Assembly: GCA_016294105.1 (NCBI GenBank)
Contig: JAEDCN010000018.1
Span: forward strand, 1-43,752
Source of the DNA: Treponema sp.
GTDB lineage: Bacteria > Spirochaetota > Spirochaetia > Treponematales > Treponemataceae
Direction of reading: 5' to 3'
DNA: 43,752 bases
Each line of letters opens with the position of its first letter. Within the stretch, counting starts at the first letter, position 1. The position numbers and the translations under genes are program-made. Shown one piece after another: positions 7,471 to 15,608 of this stretch. Below the pieces are notes generated by a model. That model had not been told where the DNA came from. It saw nothing but the letters and a program-made list of their open reading frames with translations, and did not search any database.

Positions 7471-9441
7471 ATGGGAAAAAGATACATAAAGCAAGTACTA
7501 AAACAATATGCACCCCTCAGTGTGCCATTTGTCATTCTCATTGTAGCCTCCCTGTGGATTGGCAATATGTACAAAACCGATGGGTCAAGAGAATCTGCCT
7601 TAGCTCATTCCCTCTATTCTTTTACAGTTGATGGAGGAGATTGGGAAGTCCCAGTTAATCCACCTTACCCAGCAGGCTCTGCAGAAGAAGTATTTCTCAA
7701 AGGAATGGAACTTTTTATTCAAGAAGACTATGAACAGGCCCAACAGCTTTTTCATAAAAGTCTCATTCAACCACGGACAGATGCTAGTATTCCCATCTAT
7801 GCCTATTATTATATTAATGAATGCAACATAAAACTTACAGGAAGGGGAAGTGTTTCCGCCGTTACTAATGCCTTGAGTTTTATGGCTAAGTATGAACCAC
7901 TAGCCAACAACATGGATTTTTTGTGGAATATTCTTCAAACCATTGTTTTTTCTGACAGGGAATATGAAAATGCCGTTGCAGTGATGGAAACCTACTTAAA
8001 TCGAGCAAAAAGCTTAAACATCCATAGTCAGGCTTGGCTCATGAATTCCATGGCTATGCTGGAATATAATGGAGCAGAATATGTACAGAGTATTCGTCGA
8101 TTCTACGACGTGGAAATCTTGTTGTCCAACAACAGTCAAGTCCTTACCTCAGAATTAAAATTTGAGCTTTTATTTGCCCGAGAATACATCGCCAACATTA
8201 AGTTCCTTCTAGAAGATTATGAGGGAGCCATTGTGCTGTATACAAGGCTCATAGGAAATGAAATCATTCAGGATAATTTTACTAATTACATTGCCTACAT
8301 TAACCTGGCTGATTCTTATTTGCGTCTTGGAAGACCACAAGAAGCTTTATCCACCATACGTCAGCTCCAAAATCACGTTTCAGAAATACAAGAAGAGTGT
8401 AGTAAGGAAATTGAGGCTAATATTCATGATATTTTGGCAAATATCTTTATGCTAGAAGGAAATCTCTATCAAGCCCAACTACATCTCCAACAAACAGCAG
8501 CCTATTATCAAGGAGAAAATGACACTATCCTGTTCAACGGAAGGCAGGCTGCCATCATTACTCGTTGCAAATATTTGAGGCAGTCAGGACAAATTTCAGA
8601 GGCTCAAGCACTATTACAAGAGCTCTTGCAACAAAAAGATAAATTTCAGATGGATTTTCGCAGGGATATTTTGTTGCTTTTGTCAGAAATTTACAAAGAA
8701 ACAAATCAGGAAGAAAAGCTTACTCCCATATATCAAGAGCTTTTGGAGATAGACAAGGAATTTATCAAGATTCTCCAAAATGCCTACTTGGAATTTTCTG
8801 AATATTACCGAGAAAATAATTATTTAAGACAGGATAATTCTCGACTCAAGCAGGGAAATTTGATGGCAATCCTTGGAATTGTAATTATTTCAAGTTGGCT
8901 GATTATTATTTTGATTTTATTCCGTCTTTTAAGTACAAAGAATATAACAGACCAGTTAACTGGTATTTACAATCGTAAAAAACTCATGCAACTGTTGAGA
9001 ACATATCGAAGGAAAGGGACCCCTGAAGCATTTGGGGTCATTATGCTGGACATTGACTACTTTAAGCTTTATAACGATACCTATGGTCACGTAAAAGGAG
9101 ATGCAGTACTGAAACAGGTGGCTCACATGCTAACGGAGTCTGTTCGTAGCAATGATATTGTTATTCGCTATGGTGGCGAGGAATTCCTTGTGCTTTTGAA
9201 TAATGTGACAGCAGTGGTAGCCCAATCGGTATGCCAGCGTATTCACCAGCAGCTGGACACCTTGCACCTGCCCCACAAGGCCTCCAAGGTTTCAGACCAT
9301 GTAACAATAAGCATGGGCTTGTGCCACCAGCAGGACCAGAATACCTTTACCATGGACAAGCTCATTCAGCAGGCAGATACAAGCCTGTACAAATCCAAGG
9401 AAGCAGGCCGCAATCGCACCACTCTGTGGTCCCCAACGTGA
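7471..9441 (+). CDS. Membrane diguanylate cyclase with TPR-like sensor (GGDEF)
   Basis: The 656-residue protein begins with a membrane segment (about 15-33), followed by a long helical, TPR-like extracytoplasmic region (about 65-450), a second membrane segment (about 465-487) and a C-terminal GGDEF domain (about 490-650). The active-site motif YGGEEF is intact at about residue 567. An inhibitory-site RxxD (RSND) lies five residues before it, so the enzyme should make cyclic di-GMP and be feedback-inhibited. The TPR-like repeats suggest a protein-binding sensory role. The gene follows dus after 4 bp. Its stop codon falls inside the first unit of a 24-bp tandem repeat, so repeat changes do not alter the protein as it stands, although a mutation of the stop would add a repeat tail. 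Confidence 0.9.
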   Translation: MGKRYIKQVLKQYAPLSVPFVILIVASLWIGNMYKTDGSRESALAHSLYSFTVDGGDWEVPVNPPYPAGSAEEVFLKGMELFIQEDYEQAQQLFHKSLIQPRTDASIPIYAYYYINECNIKLTGRGSVSAVTNALSFMAKYEPLANNMDFLWNILQTIVFSDREYENAVAVMETYLNRAKSLNIHSQAWLMNSMAMLEYNGAEYVQSIRRFYDVEILLSNNSQVLTSELKFELLFAREYIANIKFLLEDYEGAIVLYTRLIGNEIIQDNFTNYIAYINLADSYLRLGRPQEALSTIRQLQNHVSEIQEECSKEIEANIHDILANIFMLEGNLYQAQLHLQQTAAYYQGENDTILFNGRQAAIITRCKYLRQSGQISEAQALLQELLQQKDKFQMDFRRDILLLLSEIYKETNQEEKLTPIYQELLEIDKEFIKILQNAYLEFSEYYRENNYLRQDNSRLKQGNLMAILGIVIISSWLIIILILFRLLSTKNITDQLTGIYNRKKLMQLLRTYRRKGTPEAFGVIMLDIDYFKLYNDTYGHVKGDAVLKQVAHMLTESVRSNDIVIRYGGEEFLVLLNNVTAVVAQSVCQRIHQQLDTLHLPHKASKVSDHVTISMGLCHQQDQNTFTMDKLIQQADTSLYKSKEAGRNRTTLWSPT

Positions 9442-9578
9442 CCCGCAATGCGGCCCGCAACGTGACTCGTAATGCGGCCCGCAACGTGACTCGCAATGCG
9501 GCCCGCAACGTGACTCGCAATGCGGCCCGCAACGTGACCCGCAATGCGGCCCGCAACGTGACTCGCAATGCGGCCCGA
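9435..9578. repeat. 24-bp tandem repeat, six copies
   Basis: Six head-to-tail copies of a 24-bp unit start at 9435, 9459, 9483, 9507, 9531 and 9555. They differ only at single positions (CCC/CTC, CGC/CGT and the last base). Each unit contains AACGTGAC and AATGCGGCC. In the plus frame after the cyclase stop, they would encode NVTRNAAR repeated. There are no spacers, so it is a minisatellite and not a CRISPR array. Confidence 0.95.
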
Positions 9579-9611
9579 TGCGGCTGGATGAAATAATCCT
9601 TTCCCATGATG

Positions 9612-9654
9612 AATAAAAAAGCCTTCCTGAAAAAGATTTCTCAAGAAGGCTTGA
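9612..9654. terminator. Rho-independent terminator, mainly for the minus-strand redox operon
   Basis: An inverted repeat AAGCCTTC/GAAGGCTT with extended pairing (TGA/TCA) forms a hairpin. Read on the minus strand it is followed by a run of T, so it should end the C_GCAxxG transcript; it may also stop the plus-strand cyclase transcript. Confidence 0.65.
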
Positions 9655-9658
9655 TTCA

Positions 9659-9751
9659 TTTACTGGTTCAACTCTAGCAAGAGACAGGTACAATTTTACT
9701 GGTTCAACTCTAGCAAGAGTCAGGTACAATTTTACTGGTTCAACTCTTGGG
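9659..9751. repeat. 36-bp tandem duplication of a gene 3' end
   Basis: The unit starting at 9661 is repeated at 9697, with a third, diverging copy from 9733 that is the true 3' end of the C_GCAxxG gene. The duplicated unit carries the last codons (LNQ) and stop codon, so extra copies lie in the 3' untranslated region. Confidence 0.85.
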
Positions 9752-10220
9752 CAAGAATTGCGGCACATTGACCAACTAAAAGCTGACAAGGCCGCTTCTT
9801 GTAATAAGCTTCTGTTCGTTCTTCTGGCACGGGAGAGTCGGGGCCTGGTTTTGTGAGTCCCAAAAGATCACGGCAAATGATGGAGCCGTTCTCCGCCTTG
9901 AACTTGGCAGCCAACTGCTGAATGAAGTCATAGTGATCAGCCTTTTCTGTAGAAGCCTTTGGGTCGCTGTAGCCCTTCTCCAAGCCCGCCACCATAAACA
10001 TGGCACTAACGGCCCCGCAGACTTCCCGCATTCGCCCCATGCCGCCACCAAAGGATGATGACAGCATCATGGCCTGCTGAAAATCCATGTGCATGTCCTG
10101 AGCAAAGGCTCCAAGTACCGCCTGGGCACAATTATAGCCTTCCTGAAACAACTCCATAGCTTTCTTTGCCTTGGGAGAGGAATTTTCCAACTGAACCTTT
10201 TCTTCTTCAGCAGTCATCAT
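9732..10220 (-). CDS. C_GCAxxG_C_C family redox protein
   Basis: The 162-residue protein has the family signature of conserved cysteines: NCAQAVLGAF near the N-terminus, SSFGGGMGRMREVCGAVSA in the middle, and C-terminal cysteines in SIICRDLLG, RPCQLL and GQCAA. Members are thought to be redox-active or metal-binding and are common in anaerobes. The function is not established. It lies 5 bp downstream of the Mrp-type ATPase gene and is probably in the same transcript. The start may be either of two adjacent ATGs, both preceded by AAGG. Confidence 0.85.
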   Translation of the reverse strand: MMTAEEEKVQLENSSPKAKKAMELFQEGYNCAQAVLGAFAQDMHMDFQQAMMLSSSFGGGMGRMREVCGAVSAMFMVAGLEKGYSDPKASTEKADHYDFIQQLAAKFKAENGSIICRDLLGLTKPGPDSPVPEERTEAYYKKRPCQLLVGQCAAILAQELNQ

Positions 10221-10225
10221 AAACC

Positions 10226-11041
10226 TTAGCGACCTTCGATTACCGCAACGGCATTGTCCATGAGGGAAACGTCAATGTTTTCCACAGCACCAGCATCAAC
10301 GGCGGCAGCCACAGTGGGGTCAATGGGCAAGCGAGCCAAAACGGGAAGGTTGTAGGTAGCAGCCACCTTATCAAGATTGCTTTCACCAAAAATCTTGATT
10401 TCCTTGCCACAATCGGGACACTTTACGTAGCTCATGTTTTCTACCAAACCAATAACAGGAATGCTCATCATGCTGGCCATCTTTACAGCCTTTTCCACAA
10501 TCATTCCTACCAATTCCTGGGGTGTAGCCACCACAACGATACCGCTGATATCCAGTGACTGGAACACAGTCAGGGGAACGTCACCTGTTCCGGGAGGCAT
10601 ATCCACAAACATATAATCCACGTTGTCCCAAACAACATCAGACCAAAACTGCTTTACAGCACCGGCAATGATGGGTCCACGCCATACTACGGGGTCGGTT
10701 TCGTTTTCCAACAGGAAGTTGATGGACATAACCTGTACACCGTCACGGCTTACCATGGGATAAATCTCATTTTCCTCTCCAGTAACCCGCCCCTTGAGAC
10801 CAAAGGCCTTGGGAATGGACGGACCGGTAATGTCTGCATCAAGAATGGCGGCTCGCTTTCCCTGCTTTGTCATTGCTACAGCCAACATGGAGGTGACCAA
10901 GGACTTTCCTACGCCACCCTTTCCACTCACAACGCCAATAACCTTTTTGACGCTGCTTTTAGGATTTAATTTTTCATGGATGTCACGGGCAGAACAATCC
11001 TGTCCGCAGCTTCCACAATTATGGTTACAAGATTCACTCAC
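10226..11041 (-). CDS. Mrp/NBP35-type P-loop ATPase, iron-sulfur cluster carrier
   Basis: The 271-residue protein contains the deviant Walker A GKGGVGKS (about 40-47), the conserved ILDADITGPS and FVDMPPGTGD motifs, and a CPDC pair (about 206-209) typical of the cluster-binding site of Mrp/ApbC proteins. The N-terminus adds a cysteine-rich stretch, CNHNCGSCGQDC, as in the NBP35 branch. The family assembles and hands over Fe-S clusters in the cytoplasm. The start is GTG with AAAGGAG upstream. It is followed by the C_GCAxxG redox protein and preceded by a hemerythrin gene, a set that fits oxygen or redox handling in an anaerobe. Confidence 0.9.
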   Translation of the reverse strand: MSESCNHNCGSCGQDCSARDIHEKLNPKSSVKKVIGVVSGKGGVGKSLVTSMLAVAMTKQGKRAAILDADITGPSIPKAFGLKGRVTGEENEIYPMVSRDGVQVMSINFLLENETDPVVWRGPIIAGAVKQFWSDVVWDNVDYMFVDMPPGTGDVPLTVFQSLDISGIVVVATPQELVGMIVEKAVKMASMMSIPVIGLVENMSYVKCPDCGKEIKIFGESNLDKVAATYNLPVLARLPIDPTVAAAVDAGAVENIDVSLMDNAVAVIEGR

Positions 11042-11107
11042 TATTATACTCCTTTATTGAATCTATTGATTCAGAGACAAATCTATATCTAATATAGTAA
11101 AAAAATT

Positions 11108-11515
11108 TTATTTTGACAAAACATGAAGTGACCAAGCCTTATCGGACTTAGCAATATGGTTCAAAAGCCACTTCAAAAGATACTCATACAATACAAGACC
11201 ATCCTGCTGATGGGGATCAGTCAATTTTTTTACCTGAGCATTTATCTGGGAGATAAACTGGTCATGCTGCATCTTGTGGAAGTCGATTTGAGGATAGCCC
11301 TTGGACCGAAGGAAATCTTCCTCGAATTTCAGGTGATAATCTGTGTAGTCAACTAATTTTTTGAGAGCGGCAGCAATTCCCCTCTGATATACATCCTTGT
11401 CTCCATTGGCCAAATCGTACAACTCATTGGCAATTACTACCAGCTGCTGATGCTGGCTGTCGATAGTGGCAACATTAAGATTATAGGATGCCTTCCATTC
11501 AATCTTCTCAAACAT
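11108..11515 (-). CDS. Bacteriohemerythrin
   Basis: A 135-residue single-domain hemerythrin. All seven iron ligands expected for the di-iron site are present: His22, His61, Glu65, His80, His84, His120 and Asp125. It should bind O2 reversibly in the cytoplasm, acting as oxygen sink, sensor or carrier to an oxygen-consuming enzyme. The ATG at 11515 is preferred to an upstream in-frame ATG because AGGAGG stands 5-6 bases before it. Its own promoter lies just after the fhs stop codon, and a strong stem-loop occupies the start of the 5' untranslated region. Confidence 0.92.
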   Translation of the reverse strand: MFEKIEWKASYNLNVATIDSQHQQLVVIANELYDLANGDKDVYQRGIAAALKKLVDYTDYHLKFEEDFLRSKGYPQIDFHKMQHDQFISQINAQVKKLTDPHQQDGLVLYEYLLKWLLNHIAKSDKAWSLHVLSK

Positions 11516-11582
11516 AAAACCTCCTGGCTTAGTAAAATCTATCAAGTCTGTTTTTTCGGGCAGTTTTCTACAAAGCTGCTCT

Positions 11583-11626
11583 AGGTATCCTTTCCAAAAT
11601 TCTATTGAATCTTGGAAAGGATACCT
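11583..11626. promoter_or_regulatory. 15-bp perfect inverted repeat at the 5' end of the hemerythrin transcript
   Basis: AGGTATCCTTTCCAA (11583-11597) and its exact complement (11612-11626) are separated by 14 bp. No T-run follows on either strand. It begins where the predicted hemerythrin transcript would start, so it could be a structured 5' untranslated region, a DNA operator, or the fhs terminator. Confidence 0.6.
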
Positions 11627-11631
11627 CTACT

Positions 11632-11659
11632 ATAATACTAAAAATTTTAAAATGGTCAA
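11632..11659 (-). promoter_or_regulatory. Promoter of the hemerythrin gene
   Basis: Minus-strand TTGACC (11654-11659), 16-bp spacer, TATTAT (11632-11637), lying in the gap just after the fhs stop codon. It predicts transcription from about 11625 and a leader of roughly 110 nt. Confidence 0.55.
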
Positions 11660-11662
11660 AAA

Positions 11663-13342
11663 CTAGAACAAACCACTAATATTTCCCATGTCATCTACGT
11701 CGATGGAACAGGCTGCTGGAACCTTGGGCAAACCAGGCATAGTCATAATATCTCCTGCCAATGCCACTACAAAGCCAGCTCCTGCGTAGAGCTGCACGTC
11801 CCGCACTGGGAAGGTGTAGTCCCTAGGGGCACCACGCCAGCTTGCATTGTGGGAAATGGAGTTCTGTGTTTTTGCCATACAGATTGGCAGGTTGCCGTAG
11901 CCTGCTTCCTGGAACTTCTGGAGCTTTTTCAAAGCAGCAGGAGCAATGTCCACAGCCTTGGCCCGATACAATTTCTTTGCCAAAACCTCAATCTTTTCTG
12001 TCAAGGGAAGCTCATCAGGATACAGGAAGGTGAACTTACCCTCATTCTTTTCACAGATTTCCACCACGGCACGGGCAAGATCCTGTCCGCCTTCTCCGCC
12101 CTTTTCCCATACCTGACACAGCACAGCCTGTGCCCCGGACTTTTTGCAAAGGCTTTGGAGGCAGTCAATCTCCTCTTGGGTGTCGCTCACAAACTGGTTT
12201 ACAGCCACCACAGTGGGCAAGCCAAACTGGGCAAGATTTTCTAGGTGAACCTTCAGGTTTTCAAAGCCCTTTTCCACGGCTTCCACGTTGGGCTGGGAAA
12301 GGTTGGCCTTTTCCACACCGCCGTGCATCTTCAGGGCACGGATGGTGGCTACCACTACCACCGCACTAGGGGTCAGTCCACCAAGACGGCACTTAATGTC
12401 AAGGAATTTTTCTGCTCCCAAGTCAGCAGCAAAGCCAGCTTCGGTAATTACGTAGTCACCGAGAGCCAGGGCACTGAAGGTAGCGTTCAAGCTGTTACAG
12501 CCGTGGGCAATGTTGGCAAAGGGGCCACCGTGTACAAAGGCTGGGTTCTTTTCCAGAGTCTGTACCAAGTTGGGGCGGATTGCATCCTTCATCAAGGCGG
12601 CACAGGCACCCACTGCATTCAGCTCCTTGAACTGCACCATGCGACCATCATAGGTGCTACCGATAACGATATTTCCCAGCCGCTCCTTCAGCTCAGGAAT
12701 GGAGCGAGAAAGACAAAGAATGGCCATGATTTCACTGGCAACGGCAATGGTAAAGCCGTCTTCACGAGGAACACCATCTGTGCGGCCCCCCAGACCTACA
12801 ATCACCTTGCGCAGGGCTCTGTCGTTCAAGTCCACGCAGCGTTTCCAAGAAATGGTACGGGGATCAATATTCAGCTGGTTTCCCTGCTGAATATGGTTAT
12901 CTATAATAGAAGCAATGAGGTTTGTAGTGATGGAAACAGCATGAATGTCACCAGTAAAATGGAGATTTATATCTTCCATGGGAACAATCTGGGAATAGCC
13001 ACCTCCACAGGCACCACCCTTTACACCAAAGCAGGGGCCCAAGGAAGGCTCTCGCAGGGCAATAACGGTTTTCTTTCCAATGCGGTTAAGACCATCACCT
13101 AAGCCCACAGAAACGGTGGACTTTCCCTCACCAGCAGGAGTGGGTGTAATGGCAGTTACCAGTACTAGTTTTGCAGGATTTGAACGAGCCTTTTTCTGCA
13201 ACTCCATTACGGCAGGCAAGGTGAGCTTTGCCTTGTATGTACCATAAAGGTCAAAGTCATTCTGGAAAAGTCCCAAGGAAGAAGCAATCTCCTGGACTGG
13301 CTTCATCGTGTTTTTCTGGGCAATTTCAATATCTGAAAGCAT
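11663..13342 (-). CDS. fhs: Formate-tetrahydrofolate ligase
   Basis: The 559-residue enzyme joins formate and tetrahydrofolate using ATP to give 10-formyl-tetrahydrofolate in the cytoplasm, feeding purine synthesis and, in acetogenic metabolism, the methyl branch. Length and motifs fit the family: the nucleotide-binding loop TPTPAGEGKST (about 67-77), REPSLGPCFGVKGGA, FTGDIHA and the C-terminal GDIMTMPGLPK. A good Shine-Dalgarno (AAGGAG) precedes the ATG. It is a monocistronic gene with a TTGAAA/TATACT promoter. It links functionally to glyA at 22.3 kb, which sits behind a ZTP-type riboswitch. Confidence 0.97.
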   Translation of the reverse strand: MLSDIEIAQKNTMKPVQEIASSLGLFQNDFDLYGTYKAKLTLPAVMELQKKARSNPAKLVLVTAITPTPAGEGKSTVSVGLGDGLNRIGKKTVIALREPSLGPCFGVKGGACGGGYSQIVPMEDINLHFTGDIHAVSITTNLIASIIDNHIQQGNQLNIDPRTISWKRCVDLNDRALRKVIVGLGGRTDGVPREDGFTIAVASEIMAILCLSRSIPELKERLGNIVIGSTYDGRMVQFKELNAVGACAALMKDAIRPNLVQTLEKNPAFVHGGPFANIAHGCNSLNATFSALALGDYVITEAGFAADLGAEKFLDIKCRLGGLTPSAVVVVATIRALKMHGGVEKANLSQPNVEAVEKGFENLKVHLENLAQFGLPTVVAVNQFVSDTQEEIDCLQSLCKKSGAQAVLCQVWEKGGEGGQDLARAVVEICEKNEGKFTFLYPDELPLTEKIEVLAKKLYRAKAVDIAPAALKKLQKFQEAGYGNLPICMAKTQNSISHNASWRGAPRDYTFPVRDVQLYAGAGFVVALAGDIMTMPGLPKVPAACSIDVDDMGNISGLF

Positions 13343-13378
13343 ACGCGCACTCCTTTTAAAAAATTACACTGTATGTCT

Positions 13379-13406
13379 AGTATACACCGAAATCAAGTTT
13401 TTTCAA
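13379..13406 (-). promoter_or_regulatory. Promoter of fhs
   Basis: Minus-strand TTGAAA (13401-13406), 16-bp spacer, TATACT (13379-13384), about 40 bp upstream of the fhs start codon. Confidence 0.6.
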
Positions 13407-13502
13407 ATAGACCTTTTTTCCTCATTTTTTGTATCCTGTTTTTGTTTTCTATTGTTTTGTTGGTAAGTTTTATCATTCAAAATGTATCTGAGGAGGAATG
13501 TA

Positions 13503-14696
13503 TTGAAGAAAAAAAGAATGTGTTTTAGTTTGTTAATGATAACCTTTGTCCTTTTTTGTACTATTCCAGTGCTGGCAGATCAAATGGGCTCTGCTACCTT
13601 TGGATTTTCCCTGGACCTACCAGAAGGCTTTGTAGTGACGGAAAACACAGGGGATGGACGAGGCTACCAGTTTAAACATCAATTTTGCTCCGTAGAAATC
13701 ATTATCAGGATATACGAGACAAAACGCTACCAGTCTGCACGACTTGCTTTGGAAGATACCTTAACAAGGCTTTTTGCCACCAGCACCGACATTGACGCTG
13801 TGGAATGGAGACAAACAGACTGCTCCCTAGCCCAGTTCCAGATTTCCCTTGCTGGCCAAGAATACGGAGGAAGAGGTGTTGCCGTAGAGTTACCAGAGCA
13901 AAAGGGCTGGTTTACCATGTTGTCCTATGCACCCACCAGCGATGGACGTGGAAACAATCCCTCCTTTGACCTAGACCAGCTCATTATTTCTGCAATCGAT
14001 TCTTTGAGCATTGACCGAGGCAGTCAGTTTGGGGTGGGCCCTGTTACCGCCTACGCCTTTCCTTCTGTGGAAAGCATCCCCCTTCAGCTGGAAATTGCAG
14101 GACGCAGTATTACCACAGAAATTGGAAAAGAAGATATTGCAATTCAGCAATTTGTCATTGACCGAGAATTTGCCATCTACACCTTGTATCAAGACACCGA
14201 CTTGCTTATTCCCGCATGGCAGCGATTTTACCGCATGATTTATCGCAGTGCCTATCAACAGCTCAGAAGACCCGCCTTTGACATATACGCTTCCTTGTAC
14301 GACCTTGACCAAGTGCTTCAAGCTGAAAAGCCAAGTTTAGCCCTAGCCCAAAGCCTTATGGACTGGGTGCAGGTTTTTCCCTATGAGCGGAATTTCCAAG
14401 GAAGCGATTTTTCTGCTCCTACTGCAATGCTAACAGGTGAAACTGGTTCCGATTGTGACAGCCGCGCTGTGTTCTTGGCAATTTTGCTTCACCACATGAA
14501 TTACAAAACTGTGCTATTCCTGTCTCCTGTTTATCAACACGCCATGCTGGGGCTAGAAGTGGAAGCAACTGGTGCAAAGATGAAGGTTCTTGATACAACC
14601 TACATGGTGGCAGAAACCACCGACCAGGTGGCCATAGGACAGGTAGCCCAATCTATGTCTGTGGAGGCCAACTGGCTGTCAGTGGTTTTTCCGTGA
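13503..14696 (+). CDS. Secreted protein with transglutaminase-like C-terminal domain
   Basis: I choose the TTG at 13503 because GAGGAGG lies about 7 bases upstream and the product then starts with a classical signal peptide (LKKKRMCFSLLMITFVLF, cleavage near VLA-D). The mature protein of about 370 residues has an N-terminal part I do not recognise. The C-terminal region contains GSDCDSRAVFLAILL (Cys about 317), YQHAMLG (His about 345) and LDTTY (Asp about 364), the Cys-His-Asp order of transglutaminase-like cysteine proteases. It is probably periplasmic. Whether it is a protease or a cross-linking enzyme cannot be decided. There are no operon partners: fhs is divergent and the next plus-strand gene is 320 bp away. 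Confidence 0.65.
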   Translation: MKKKRMCFSLLMITFVLFCTIPVLADQMGSATFGFSLDLPEGFVVTENTGDGRGYQFKHQFCSVEIIIRIYETKRYQSARLALEDTLTRLFATSTDIDAVEWRQTDCSLAQFQISLAGQEYGGRGVAVELPEQKGWFTMLSYAPTSDGRGNNPSFDLDQLIISAIDSLSIDRGSQFGVGPVTAYAFPSVESIPLQLEIAGRSITTEIGKEDIAIQQFVIDREFAIYTLYQDTDLLIPAWQRFYRMIYRSAYQQLRRPAFDIYASLYDLDQVLQAEKPSLALAQSLMDWVQVFPYERNFQGSDFSAPTAMLTGETGSDCDSRAVFLAILLHHMNYKTVLFLSPVYQHAMLGLEVEATGAKMKVLDTTYMVAETTDQVAIGQVAQSMSVEANWLSVVFP

Positions 14697-15016
14697 GTGG
14701 GGCAGGTTCTAGTAGCTAGATGAAAAACAAAAAATTTTTCCTATTCCCGTGTCATGCACGACGAACACATTTGTCGTTTGGAACTGGCACAAACCAAGTA
14801 AAATTGTGCAAAAATGACAACATCCTCACAGTTTCCAGCAGAAAAAGTACCGATATATCTACCCGCAAGCCATCAGCTATACTGCTGGAGCCATACTGCA
14901 ACCAGTAGTTGACAAATTGTAATCCCACGGGTGGTGGTTTGCTTCTTTGATTTGTGGCATACTCATATTCGAGGAGGGGAAAGACCCACTCTTTTATCTA
15001 TTGGAGGATGTTTACA
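14697..15016. other. Intergenic region without a gene
   Basis: About 320 bp with no convincing open frame, tRNA or hairpin terminator. The last 20 bases carry the GGAGGA Shine-Dalgarno of the following regulator gene. Confidence 0.5.
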
Positions 15017-15493
15017 ATGTTAGCAGATAAGATTACTCAGCTGCGGAAGAAAAACGGATGGTCTCAAGAAGAGCTGGCAAACATGATGAAAATTTCTCGT
15101 CAAGCCGTATACAAATGGGAAAGCAATCAAGCGACACCTGACATAGAGAAAATAATACAATTAAGCAGCTTGTTTGGTGTTACCATCGACTCTTTGTTGA
15201 AGGAGGATGGAGAACATACACCAGAAACTTGCAGCCAAAGCCAGAGTGCTTCAGTACAACAAGATAAAGTGCAAACTCCTTCTTCTCTAAAACCAGCCAT
15301 CCAGATAACTTGGAACGAACTGAAAGGCCCCATCATGGGAGCTTATTGGTGTATTCTTGTTGCAATCTATCTTTTTTGGAGTTTTACCGCAGATTCATGG
15401 GAAATTTCTTGGATTGTATTTGTAGCAGGAGGAATTCTCTCTTCACTGGTAGAAGGGCTATGTATTTTCATTTCAAACAAAAGGCAAGGATAA
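15017..15493 (+). CDS. XRE-type regulator with C-terminal membrane anchor
   Basis: The ATG at 15017 follows GGAGGA by about 8 bases and gives a protein of 158 residues that begins directly with the helix-turn-helix (MLADKITQLRKKNGWSQEEL, then ISRQAVYKWESNQATPDIEK). The C-terminal half, after a Ser/Gln-rich linker, has two hydrophobic segments (about 110-130 and 135-152), so the regulator is probably membrane-bound. Such Cro/CI-like proteins with membrane tails are common in Firmicutes and anaerobic gut bacteria. The target genes are unknown. An upstream in-frame ATG at 14954 has no ribosome site. Confidence 0.8.
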   Translation: MLADKITQLRKKNGWSQEELANMMKISRQAVYKWESNQATPDIEKIIQLSSLFGVTIDSLLKEDGEHTPETCSQSQSASVQQDKVQTPSSLKPAIQITWNELKGPIMGAYWCILVAIYLFWSFTADSWEISWIVFVAGGILSSLVEGLCIFISNKRQG

Positions 15494-15569
15494 TCAAAAC
15501 AAAAGTTTTTTGAAATCACCTCAAGCTACATACTGGCAAACTATAGTTTGACTTCATCTTCTCCCTAAA

Positions 15570-15600
15570 CTTGGGGCTGGTTAGTGTAATCAGCCCCAAG
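15570..15600. terminator. Hairpin downstream of the serine hydrolase gene
   Basis: CTTGGGGCTG (15570-15579) pairs perfectly with CAGCCCCAAG (15591-15600). It lies just past the minus-strand stop at 15609 and between convergent genes. The T-run is weak, so termination strength is uncertain. Confidence 0.5.
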
Positions 15601-15608
15601 GGTGAAAT

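Noticed and set aside
9435..9578. 24-bp repeats as a CRISPR array
   Set aside because: The units are directly adjacent with no spacers and no cas genes are nearby; it is a minisatellite.
9292..9789. Long open frames through the 24-bp and 36-bp repeats on both strands as proteins
   Set aside because: They are low-complexity translations of repeat DNA (NVTRNAAR or ALRVTLRA units) with no start signals, and they overlap real genes.
12245..13102. 285-codon plus-strand open frame inside fhs
   Set aside because: It is antisense to a strongly conserved gene, has no Shine-Dalgarno and shows no recognisable protein motif.
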